Positions 15,351 to 23,153 of a stretch of DNA of 64,000 nt are shown here, piece by piece. The notes beneath the pieces are model-generated. The model was not told the origin of the DNA. It was given only the letters and a program-made list of their open reading frames with translations, and did no database searches. Made by a program: the position numbers and the translations under genes. This DNA is from CAWELS01 sp964468205 (GTDB lineage: Bacteria > Acidobacteriota > Terriglobia > Bryobacterales > Bryobacteraceae). The stretch covers positions 7,605 through 71,604 of the forward strand of contig CAYXVG010000038.1 in assembly GCA_964468205.1 (NCBI GenBank), read 5' to 3'. Positions within the stretch are counted from its first letter, which is position 1. Each line of letters starts with the position of its first letter.

Positions 15351-16889
15351 CTACTTGGGGAAAAAGGAATCCGGGAACGGGGCCTGGCCGGAGCGATCGG
15401 GATTGCGGATCTGGCGGGGCGCGCCCTGGCTGGTCGGGACGAGGGGGATCTGCTCGCCGCCGGTCGCCGAGAGGAGTTCGAAGAGCCGGGCATTGAGGTC
15501 TCGCACACGGCCGCGGTGGGCCGGATCGTTGACCAGGTTCTTGAGTTCGTGGGGGTCCTCCCGCAAGTCGTAGAGTTCCTCGAGGTCCCATAGGCCGTAG
15601 GGGCGTATGTACTTGTAGCGGCCCCCGACGACGGCGTGGATGGTCGGGGTCATCGGGGCCCAGCGCTCCCAGAAGTACTCGTAGAGAAGGTCTTCGCGCC
15701 AAGGCACATCCTCGCCGCGGGCGAGGGCGAGCAGGCCGGCTCCCTGGAAGTGGGCAGGCGGCGTTAAGCCGGCCGCCTCGATCATGGTGGGGGCGATGTC
15801 AATGTTGCCGGCGATCGCGTCCACGGTCTTCCCGGCGGCAAGCTCGGCCGGCCAGTGCATGACCAGAGGGACGCGGATCGAGGGATCGTATGCGACTCGC
15901 TTGTCGATGAGGTGCTGCTCGCCCCAGAGGTGACCGTTGTCGCCCATGTAGATGATCAGGGTGGAGTCGAGCATGCCTTCCCGGCGGAGATAGTCGATCA
16001 CCCGGCCGGTGCTTTCATCGACAGCCAGGAGGGACTCGCAGTAGCGGCGATAGATCTGTTCGGCGGGGCCCAGGGTGTCGAAGAACGGGTACTCCGCGCC
16101 GTGCCAGGAGTTGCGCTGGTTCCGCACCCACATCGGCTTCAGCAGATCGAGCGGGCCGCCCCAAGTTGTAGGGAAGGGTTCGATCTCGACGTTATCGTAC
16201 TTGCCGCGGTGGCGCGGGGCCGGCGAGAAGTCGTGATGCACGGCCTTGTGGCTGAGATAGAGGAAGAACGGTTGGCCGGCTGTCTTCGCGTCGAGCCATT
16301 CGAGGGCGTAATCGGTGAGCTCGTCAGTGATGTACTTCGTCTGCGGCCGCCGCTCGCCGTTGACGTTGATCTGGGCCTGGCCCGTCACTCGCCCTTCGGC
16401 GTTGCGGATCCGCGGGAAGTAGTTTCCCTGGCCCCGGAAGCTGACCCAGTGGTCCCAGCCGCGGCGCGGCTCGTCGCTCGCGCTGCCCATGTGCCACTTT
16501 CCGACGAAGGCGGTCTGGTAGCCGGCCTGTTGGAGGTACTGGGGAAAGAAGACGAGATCCGGGGACACGGGAGTCTGGTTGTCGACGACGCCGTGGGTGT
16601 GAGCGTAGAGACCCGTGAGGACGGAAGCGCGGCTGGGCGAGCATAGCGAGGTGGTGACGTAGGCGTTCCGGAAGAGCACGCCGCCGCGGGCGAGCGAGTC
16701 GAGCGCCGGGGTTTCGAGGAACGGGTGGCCGAGATGGCTCATCGCATCCCAGCGCTGGTCATCCACGAGGATGAAAATCACGTTGGCCGGGGAGGCTCCG
16801 GCGCGCTTGGGAAGCGGGGCGGGCTGGGCGTGAAGCGATCCGGCGGAAAGAAGCCAAAACACGAGCGGGAGGCTGGCAATTCGTCTCAT
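15351..16889 (-). CDS. Sulfatase, secreted
   Basis: A 512-residue type I sulfatase with a Sec signal peptide (cleavage expected near LHAQ). NVIFILVDDQRWDAM gives the first metal ligands, CSPSRASVLTGLYAH is the formylglycine site, and FVGKWHMG, YLSHKAVHHDF and YMGDNGHLWGEQHLIDKR follow in order. Near the C-terminus, YKYIRPYGLWDLEELYDL is typical of glycan sulfatases of the N-sulfoglucosamine or mucin-desulfating type, but the substrate cannot be assigned. It is oriented away from the divergent LamG-like lipoprotein gene at 16961. Confidence 0.93.
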   Translation of the reverse strand: MRRIASLPLVFWLLSAGSLHAQPAPLPKRAGASPANVIFILVDDQRWDAMSHLGHPFLETPALDSLARGGVLFRNAYVTTSLCSPSRASVLTGLYAHTHGVVDNQTPVSPDLVFFPQYLQQAGYQTAFVGKWHMGSASDEPRRGWDHWVSFRGQGNYFPRIRNAEGRVTGQAQINVNGERRPQTKYITDELTDYALEWLDAKTAGQPFFLYLSHKAVHHDFSPAPRHRGKYDNVEIEPFPTTWGGPLDLLKPMWVRNQRNSWHGAEYPFFDTLGPAEQIYRRYCESLLAVDESTGRVIDYLRREGMLDSTLIIYMGDNGHLWGEQHLIDKRVAYDPSIRVPLVMHWPAELAAGKTVDAIAGNIDIAPTMIEAAGLTPPAHFQGAGLLALARGEDVPWREDLLYEYFWERWAPMTPTIHAVVGGRYKYIRPYGLWDLEELYDLREDPHELKNLVNDPAHRGRVRDLNARLFELLSATGGEQIPLVPTSQGAPRQIRNPDRSGQAPFPDSFFPK

Positions 16890-16960
16890 AGGCGCTGACC
16901 GGTGCTCATTCTACCAGGGTTGGATAGCGCCGCTTGCGGGTGGCGGCTACAATGTCGGGG

Positions 16961-18271
16961 ATGAGAAGAATTGCAGTGGTGTTCGCGTTTCTCCTGACGG
17001 TATCGTGCGGCGGCTCGGAGGACGCCGGCGCCACCTATGAGCGCCGGGTGCGGGCGGTGCGCGAGATTCCGGGATTCGTCGCGCTGTGGGATTTCGTGCA
17101 GCGAGAGGATGGGCCGGCGGGAAGCGGGCGGTTCGTGGCTCACACGGCGGAAGGGGAGACGCGGCCTTATGCGCTTGAGGCGCGGAACATCATTCGGGAC
17201 TTCTGGGGCCAGGGCCGCGAGGCCACCTACGCCGATTTCCCGCTGGGCGGGCGGGGACCCTTCGGGCAGGCGGTCCGATTCCAGATCGAGACGGAGCCGG
17301 ATTTTCTGCCGACGCTGCTGGTTCCGCGCGCCGAACTGCACGATTCGCGGCTGGACGTGAAGGGCGCAGGGTCTGTCTCGATGGTGGTGTGGGTACTGCA
17401 CGAGCAAGGCAACCACGTGATGGCGGGGATATGGCATGAGGGGACGGACATCACGCCGGAGAAAGACCAGGCGGCGCGGGTGGAGCAAGGCCGGCGCCAG
17501 TACGCTCTGTTCGCCGGGTTGGCGGGGAACCCGGGCGCCTCGGCGGTACACGTCTCCGAGAACGGCCGCTCCTCATTCACCGATAAGTACGCGCGGAACC
17601 TGGCCGTGACGCCGGAGAAGATCCCGCGCGTGGAGACGGGCGGGACGGTTGCCGGCCACGACGGCTCCTGGGCGGCGGCCGGGTTCGTGTTCGACAACGA
17701 CAATAACACCGCGACCGCGTATTTGAACGGCAAAGCGAGCGACTACTGGATCGAGGAGCCGGATAAGCACCCCTTCTTCCGATGGCCGGCGAAAGGATGG
17801 CAACAGGCGCAGTTTGCGCGGATGCCCGGGTTGCAGGAGGGCGAGGAAGAGGACTATCCCGAGGACCAATACTACGCGCCTCCCGAGGATGATCCGATCG
17901 AGGAGAGAGTGTTGGAAGAATCGGGCGGGGAGCGGGTGGTGCTGCGCACATACGAATTCACCAAGGTGCGCGAGACCTACGGCGCGGGCGCGAGCGGGGA
18001 GCAGGAACTGGTGCGGCGGGAGCTGGCCGCGCTGCGGGTGAATCCGTATTGGTTCGGGCACGATCTGTATGCGCCGGCGGCGCCCGAGGAGGGCGGCCCG
18101 TTCACCATCGGGCGGGTGATCAAGAGCAGCCGGGGCCAGGGCAATACGGCATTTTACGGGGGCGTGGCGGTGTTCGACCGGGCGCTCTCCGGGGAGGAGA
18201 TGGCGGCGCTGGCGCGGGTGGCGGAGGAGGGGACGATCGCGGTGGGAGATATTGTGCGGGCGGGGGAGTAG
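16961..18271 (+). CDS. LamG/concanavalin-like lipoprotein
   Basis: A 436-residue predicted lipoprotein: the signal MRRIAVVFAFLLTVSC ends in a lipobox, with Cys16 the anchor. The start was set at 16961 because the signal begins there, although ATG 16952 is possible. The mature protein opens with FVALWDFVQREDGP and later has SMVVWVLHEQGNHVMAGIW and a C-terminal TAFYGGVAVFDRALSGEEMAAL, the usual start, middle and end of a LamG-like jelly-roll. A long acidic loop (about residues 285-320, EEGEEEDYPEDQYY-like) is inserted. Such proteins usually bind glycans; no catalytic residue is evident. It sits opposite a sulfatase. Confidence 0.65.
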   Translation: MRRIAVVFAFLLTVSCGGSEDAGATYERRVRAVREIPGFVALWDFVQREDGPAGSGRFVAHTAEGETRPYALEARNIIRDFWGQGREATYADFPLGGRGPFGQAVRFQIETEPDFLPTLLVPRAELHDSRLDVKGAGSVSMVVWVLHEQGNHVMAGIWHEGTDITPEKDQAARVEQGRRQYALFAGLAGNPGASAVHVSENGRSSFTDKYARNLAVTPEKIPRVETGGTVAGHDGSWAAAGFVFDNDNNTATAYLNGKASDYWIEEPDKHPFFRWPAKGWQQAQFARMPGLQEGEEEDYPEDQYYAPPEDDPIEERVLEESGGERVVLRTYEFTKVRETYGAGASGEQELVRRELAALRVNPYWFGHDLYAPAAPEEGGPFTIGRVIKSSRGQGNTAFYGGVAVFDRALSGEEMAALARVAEEGTIAVGDIVRAGE

Positions 18272-18682
18272 GTCTTAACCACAGAAGGGCGCGGAGGGGA
18301 ACAGAGGGAGGGACTTGGGGAAGGGGGATCCGGTGAACTGATGGGATCCCGGCGGGCGGTGCTCGGCGCTGGCCGGGGCCTGGGCGTGCTTTGGTACGAC
18401 TGTCACCGGATTGGTTGCTTCGAAGGCGATCAGCGGGATTGCTGGCGGCGGAGGAAGCGGATGGCCTCAGAAGTTGAGCGGCGAGCCGGATATGGGGGGC
18501 GGGCTACTGGTCCGCGGCATGCCGTGGCATGGAAAGCCCGCTGGGAGCTGAAAACGCGGCCAGTGCGATCAAGGTTTTTGATTCCCTGAGCATCGGGGTT
18601 GGAGAACTCGAAAGTGGGGAGCCGCCCATTTGGCGGAGATCCGGCGTGAAATTGGGAAAAGAGGTGACTGTCACCGAATTTG
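18272..18682. other. Non-coding stretch with dispersed-repeat-like motifs
   Basis: These 411 bases hold no gene I can support. Near the left end, TTAACCACAGAAGGGCGCGG resembles the ACCACAGAG-type intergenic repeat common in several soil phyla. Two related motifs, GACTGTCACCGGATT (about 18398) and GACTGTCACCGAATT (about 18667), lie 269 bases apart, the second just past the tRNA 3' end. Open frames here have no recognisable protein content. Confidence 0.5.
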
Positions 18683-18759
18683 TGGTGGGCACGGGCAGAC
18701 TCGAACTGCCGACCTCTCGCGTGTGAAGCGAGCGCTCTAACCAACTGAGCTACGCGCCC
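18683..18759 (-). tRNA. tRNA-Val (CAC anticodon)
   Basis: The 77-base sequence folds as a standard tRNA: acceptor GGGCGCG with CGTGCCC, D-arm GCTCAGTTGGTTAGAGC, anticodon stem CTCGC/GCGAG around loop TTCACAC (anticodon CAC, reading GUG), and T-arm with GTTCGAGTC. CCA is encoded. It stands alone between a non-coding stretch and the permease genes. Confidence 0.97.
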
Positions 18760-18805
18760 TACGGTGATCTTTTATTTTAGCGAATGGCGGGGCGGGCTGC
18801 CAGGG

Positions 18806-20035
18806 CTATTCGTACCGCAGGGCGGTGACGGGGTCGAGGCCGGCGGCTTTCGAGGCGGGCCAGATTCCGAAGAATAGTCCGATGCCGACGGAGACGAAAA
18901 CGCCGAGGCCCGCGGCCCAGAGAGGAACGCTGGTGGGAAGGGCCGGGAAGGCAACGTGAGCGGCGAAAGAGATGCCCCAGCCGAAGGCCATGCCGAGGAG
19001 GCCGCCGAGCCCCGTGAGCACGACGGCCTCGGTGAGGAACTGGGCTACAACATCGCCGCGGCGGGCGCCGACCGCTTTTCGGATGCCGATTTCGCGCGTC
19101 CGCTCGGTGACCGAAACGAGCATAATGTTCATGACGCCGATCCCGCCCACGAGCAGTCCGATGGAGCTCAACACCACCATGACGATGGCCGTCGTGGACA
19201 TCACCTCGCGGAAATCCTCGACCATCTGCTCGGCGGTGGAAATGGAAAAGTTGTCGGGTTTGTTATGCGGGACGCGACGCTCCATGCGAAGCACGGCAGT
19301 CACTTCGTCGCGGGCTCTCGCCAGTTCGCCGTCCTTGGCAATGATGATCAGCATGTTCTCATCGGCGGCCGGGAACAGCTTCTTCATAGTGAAGTAAGGG
19401 AACAGGACGCGGAGGTCCTGTTGCCCGGGCATCGAAGCGGCCGGACGCGCGAGCACACCGACCACCTCGAAGAGCTGGCCGTCTACGTCCAGCCATTTGC
19501 CGATGGGGTCGACGTTCGCAAAGAGAGCTTTGTAGACGTCCTCGCCGATCACCACGACCGGCCGCCGGCGCCGGCTCTCGGTGTCCGTGAAGAAGCGCCC
19601 CAGCAGCACCCCCTCGCCGCTTTCGGCGTACCCCTCTTCGGTGCCGGCCAATTCGATGTTGAAGATGTCGTTGCCCTTGTACTTCGCGCGGTGAATACCG
19701 CCCATGGGGAAGAGGTAAGGGCTGACGTGCTCGACCGACGGGCAGCGCTCGGCGATGGCCCGGGCGTTTTCGTAGGTGAGCGGCTTGCGCTGGCGCTCCT
19801 CGGCGGAGAGGTTAAAGCGCACTCCGATCTTGAACTTGAATACGATCAGGGTGTTCGTTCCGAAGCTGCGCAAAATGTCCGTGATGGCTCCGTCCATGCC
19901 GGTGATGATGGAGCCGACGCCGATGATGGTGCTGGTGCCGATGATCACGCCAAGCACGGTGAGCAGGGAGCGAAGCTTGTGCTGCCAGATGGTGTCGAGC
20001 GCCATCTTTGCCGCGGATCCGTAGGAGAGGTTCAT
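18806..20035 (-). CDS. MacB/FtsX-type ABC transporter permease (second of pair)
   Basis: A 409-residue permease with one N-terminal membrane helix (LTVLGVIIGTSTIIGVGSII), a large periplasmic MacB-type domain (about residues 50-260) and three C-terminal helices with the signature REIGIRKAVGARRGDVVAQF. This fits type VII ABC transporters that transmit force to the periplasm or export substrates. It overlaps the upstream permease by four bases, so the two probably form a heterodimer. No ATP-binding subunit is encoded nearby, so one must come from elsewhere. Substrate unknown. Confidence 0.88.
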   Translation of the reverse strand: MNLSYGSAAKMALDTIWQHKLRSLLTVLGVIIGTSTIIGVGSIITGMDGAITDILRSFGTNTLIVFKFKIGVRFNLSAEERQRKPLTYENARAIAERCPSVEHVSPYLFPMGGIHRAKYKGNDIFNIELAGTEEGYAESGEGVLLGRFFTDTESRRRRPVVVIGEDVYKALFANVDPIGKWLDVDGQLFEVVGVLARPAASMPGQQDLRVLFPYFTMKKLFPAADENMLIIIAKDGELARARDEVTAVLRMERRVPHNKPDNFSISTAEQMVEDFREVMSTTAIVMVVLSSIGLLVGGIGVMNIMLVSVTERTREIGIRKAVGARRGDVVAQFLTEAVVLTGLGGLLGMAFGWGISFAAHVAFPALPTSVPLWAAGLGVFVSVGIGLFFGIWPASKAAGLDPVTALRYE

Positions 20036-21273
20036 CGCTCCACCCTCAGCGCTTCAATCGGGTCGAGCTTCGCCGCCCGCTGGGCCGGATATATGCCGAA
20101 GAAGAGTCCCACCGCCGCCGACAGGCCGACGCCGAGGAAGACAGCCGAGACCGGTACGGACATGGGCACCGGAGTGGCGGCGTCGCCAACTAAGGTGAGC
20201 GCTACAGAAAGCAGGACCCCGATGACGCCCCCCGCGGCAGCCAACACCGCGGACTCGACGAGAAACTGGTTGAGGATGTCTTGCCGGCGCGCGCCAACCG
20301 ACTTCCGGATGCCGATCTCATGGGTACGCTCGGTCACCACGGCGAGCATGATGTTCATGATCACTACGCCGCCAACCACCATGAACACGCTGACCACGGC
20401 GACCGCGACCGCCGCGATGATGCCGGTGAGCTGGTCCCAGGCATCCACCAGGGCGTCGGAGGTAAGTATGGCGAAATTGTCGTCCTCGGCCGGCTTCATC
20501 TGGCGGTAGGCGCGCAGGAGCATCCGGACCTCGTCCTGGGCCTGGAACAGATGATTGCGGTCCACCGCGAGCGCGGCGATCGTCATTCCGGAACGCGCTC
20601 CGTACATTTTGAAATAGGTCTCGATGGGGATCCGGACAAAATTGTCCTTGGACTGCCCGAAAACCGAGCCGAGCGGCTTGGCAACGCCGATCACCTCGAA
20701 AGGCCGGCCCTGAATCCGGATGGTCTTTCCGATGGGGTCCGCGCCGGGAAAGAACTCGTCATTGAGGTCGTTCCCGATGAAGGCGACCCGCATGCGCTTC
20801 TGGTTTTCGCCATCGCTGAAGAAACGCCCGGCCGCGACCTGCACATTGGAAAGAATCCCGTGATTGGGCGTGCCTCCGACGATATCCACCTCTTCCAGTT
20901 GCTTTTCCTGGAAACTGACGGCGCGGCGCCGGTTGGCCTCGAGTCCGATTTCCCGGCAGAGGGTTATATTTTTTCTCAGAAACTGGTATTCATCACGTTG
21001 AATTTGCGGATTCTTCTTCAGAAGCTCGAGATATTTTTTCGGATCGAAGTTGCCGAGGAATGCCATGCGGACCACCCGAAAGCCGTCCACGCCCATGTCG
21101 GAGACGTTGCCGGCGATGTAGTTGTCCATGCCGTGGATCACGGCCATGACGGTGATCAGGGTGGTGGTAGAGAGGATAATCCCGAGCAGCGTCAGGAAAC
21201 TGCGGAGCTTGTTGGACCGCAAGGAGGAGAGCGCAACCGCCACCGCCTCTAAAAGGGACGCCTTCGCCTGCAT
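20032..21273 (-). CDS. MacB/FtsX-type ABC transporter permease (first of pair)
   Basis: A 413-residue paralogue of the next gene with the same layout: N-terminal helix (LLGIILSTTTLITVMAVI), periplasmic domain of about 210 residues, and three C-terminal helices containing HEIGIRKSVGARRQDILNQF. The long periplasmic part includes VEEVDIVGGTPNH-like segments typical of MacB_PCD domains. The ATG lies only three bases after the YheT-type gene stop on the same strand, so the order YheT, permease 1, permease 2 probably forms one transcript. No ATPase gene is present in the run. Confidence 0.88.
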   Translation of the reverse strand: MQAKASLLEAVAVALSSLRSNKLRSFLTLLGIILSTTTLITVMAVIHGMDNYIAGNVSDMGVDGFRVVRMAFLGNFDPKKYLELLKKNPQIQRDEYQFLRKNITLCREIGLEANRRRAVSFQEKQLEEVDIVGGTPNHGILSNVQVAAGRFFSDGENQKRMRVAFIGNDLNDEFFPGADPIGKTIRIQGRPFEVIGVAKPLGSVFGQSKDNFVRIPIETYFKMYGARSGMTIAALAVDRNHLFQAQDEVRMLLRAYRQMKPAEDDNFAILTSDALVDAWDQLTGIIAAVAVAVVSVFMVVGGVVIMNIMLAVVTERTHEIGIRKSVGARRQDILNQFLVESAVLAAAGGVIGVLLSVALTLVGDAATPVPMSVPVSAVFLGVGLSAAVGLFFGIYPAQRAAKLDPIEALRVER

Positions 21274-21276
21274 CGT

Positions 21277-22269
21277 TTAGTCTACGGTTTTGCCAGCATT
21301 TTCTTGGCACTTTTTCCTAATCCAGGTTATCACCGTCTGATCCAGCCAGAACCGCGGCCGGCCGCGGGACAGAAAACCGAGGTGGCCGCCATAGGTGGTG
21401 GCCAGGAACTCGACGTGAGGGTTCGCGTGGAAGCCACCGTTTTTGAAAAGCTCGAACGGTATCAGCGGGTCGTCCTGCGCCTGGATGAGGAGCGCCGGAA
21501 TACTGATATCCGGCAGAAACTGGAGACAAGACTGGGTGGAGTAGTAGTGTTCCGCGTTCCGAAAGCCGGCGAGCGGCGCGGTGACACGGTCGTCGAAATC
21601 GTAGAGGGTGCGCAGGCGGGGGAGTTCGCCGACCGGGTAGCGGCCGGGAAACACAGCTTCCTTGGCCCGAATCCGCCGTATCATGCTGTCCAGGAATCGC
21701 CGTTCGTAGATCCGGTTCCTGGGCGCTCCTATCCGGCGTGCGCAGGCGGCGAGGTCGACCGGTGTGGAGGCGCTGCAGACTCCCGCGAGCCAGCGGGGGC
21801 CGTCCGTGCCCAATTCGCCGGCCAGCTTCAGCACAATGTTGCCGCCGAGCGAGAAGCCCATGAGGAAAACGGGGCCGCAGCCGAGGGCGGCCAGGCTCCG
21901 AACATAGGCGAGCAGGTCGTCCGTGAGACCGCCGTGATAGAGATCAGGGATTTCGAGTTCCGTGCCTCCGCAGTTGCGGAGGTTGAAGCGGTGGACATCG
22001 AAGCCGGCGGCGAGCGCGGCCGCGGCCATGCTCCTCATGTAGTTGTTCGCGGAAGAGCCCTCAAGACCATGGACGAGGATGAGGTTGCCGCGGGGCTCCT
22101 GTGCAGGCAGTTCCTCGGCGCGCTGCACGTCGACGATAATCGGGATGTCCGGCGCGGATTGAAACCGGAGCCGGTTGACCGGATAGCGGCGTCCGGCCGG
22201 GCGCGGCCAGAGGGCCGCGGCGATGGTGAGCAGGTCCGGATTCCTTACGAGAGGAAGATAAGGGTGCAA
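21277..22269 (-). CDS. YheT-family alpha/beta hydrolase
   Basis: A 330-residue alpha/beta hydrolase of the YheT (UPF0017) group, probably a cytoplasmic esterase. It has the conserved LILVHGLEGSSANNYMRSMA oxyanion region, FNLRNCGGTE, the nucleophile elbow GFSLGGNIVLKLAGELG (Ser), an acidic residue in LLIQAQDDPLIPFEL, and a late His in TYGGHLGFLSRGRPRFWLDQ. The full catalytic triad is present. Homologues act on short- or medium-chain esters in tests, but the natural substrate is unknown. It is flanked on the same strand by the GAF-ANTAR gene (9 bases) and the permeases (3 bases). Confidence 0.9.
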   Translation of the reverse strand: MHPYLPLVRNPDLLTIAAALWPRPAGRRYPVNRLRFQSAPDIPIIVDVQRAEELPAQEPRGNLILVHGLEGSSANNYMRSMAAAALAAGFDVHRFNLRNCGGTELEIPDLYHGGLTDDLLAYVRSLAALGCGPVFLMGFSLGGNIVLKLAGELGTDGPRWLAGVCSASTPVDLAACARRIGAPRNRIYERRFLDSMIRRIRAKEAVFPGRYPVGELPRLRTLYDFDDRVTAPLAGFRNAEHYYSTQSCLQFLPDISIPALLIQAQDDPLIPFELFKNGGFHANPHVEFLATTYGGHLGFLSRGRPRFWLDQTVITWIRKKCQENAGKTVD

Positions 22270-22278
22270 TACACCATT

Positions 22279-23094
22279 CTAGGAGCCCGGCAGGGGAGAC
22301 CGGGCTACGCCGGGAACCGGCGCCGGGATTTCTTCCCGGGCCGCCTTGGCGCGGGAGATGTCGCCGGCGAGGATAATGGCCTCGGCGAGATCGCGCATGG
22401 GACGGCGCATACGGCGGCTTTCGTTGCGCAGGCGCAGGTAGGCTTCTTCCTCGGTGAGGCCCTGCTCGCGCTGGAGGATTCCTTTCGCGCGCTCCACGAG
22501 CTTGCGCGTCTCGAGCTGGCGTCTCATTTCCTCGGCTTCCTCGAGAAGCCGCTCGTTCTCCTCGGCGAGCTTCGTGATGGAGATGGCTCCGCCCATCTGC
22601 TCGCCGATGAAGGTGAGGAGCGCGACCTCATCGGGACTGTGCTCGTGCCGCTCCCGGTGGTGAACATTGATGACGCCGATGAGTTCGCCGGCATTCACCA
22701 GCGGTACCGAAAGGAAAGCCTCGTAGGTATCTTCAACCAAGTCGCTGAATGTTTTGAACCGCGCGTCATTGGACGCGTTGGCCGGCAGGGCGACCACGGA
22801 CCGGTGCTCCGCCACCCAGCCCGTAACGCCTTCGCCGATCTTTATGCTCAGCCGGCCCATTTCGGCGACGTGCGGCACCTGCGAGGCGTGCAGCACCACT
22901 TCGCCGCTCTGCTGATCGAGGAGATAGACCAGGCAGGCATCACAGCCAGTGACCTGCACGGTGAGACCGATGACCTCGCCGAGCATTTCGTCCAGCATGC
23001 GCTCGGAGGCGACGATGCTGCTGATCCGGTGCAGTAAGTCAACTTGGGATATTGGATTTTCCAACTGAGCGCTCCTACGTAGAGGCGTTAGCAC
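22279..23094 (-). CDS. GAF-ANTAR regulator (RNA-binding antiterminator type)
   Basis: The 271-residue protein has an N-terminal GAF domain (about 20-165) with the redox/ligand-binding pattern GCDACLVYLLDQQSGEVVLH and IGEGVTGWVAEH, a coiled linker (about 165-185), and a C-terminal ANTAR domain (about 185-240: ERAKGILQREQGLTEEEAY). ANTAR domains bind paired-hexaloop hairpins in leader RNAs and prevent termination. No partner kinase or response regulator is adjacent. As first gene of the run leading into the YheT and permease genes, it might regulate them, but I did not see the target RNA hairpins. Confidence 0.88.
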   Translation of the reverse strand: MLTPLRRSAQLENPISQVDLLHRISSIVASERMLDEMLGEVIGLTVQVTGCDACLVYLLDQQSGEVVLHASQVPHVAEMGRLSIKIGEGVTGWVAEHRSVVALPANASNDARFKTFSDLVEDTYEAFLSVPLVNAGELIGVINVHHRERHEHSPDEVALLTFIGEQMGGAISITKLAEENERLLEEAEEMRRQLETRKLVERAKGILQREQGLTEEEAYLRLRNESRRMRRPMRDLAEAIILAGDISRAKAAREEIPAPVPGVARSPLPGS

Positions 23095-23153
23095 TGCGCA
23101 CCTACAAGTTCAGGGTAAAATGCCGGACATAAGAGGTCCAATTCAAAATCCTT

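Noticed and set aside
18956..20509. A 517-codon plus-strand frame opposite the two permeases
   Set aside because: It crosses the permease junction and reads as low-complexity Asp/His/Gly sequence, typical of a shadow frame.
21304..23037. A 577-codon plus-strand frame opposite the YheT and GAF-ANTAR genes
   Set aside because: It spans two well-supported genes on the other strand and has no motif of its own.
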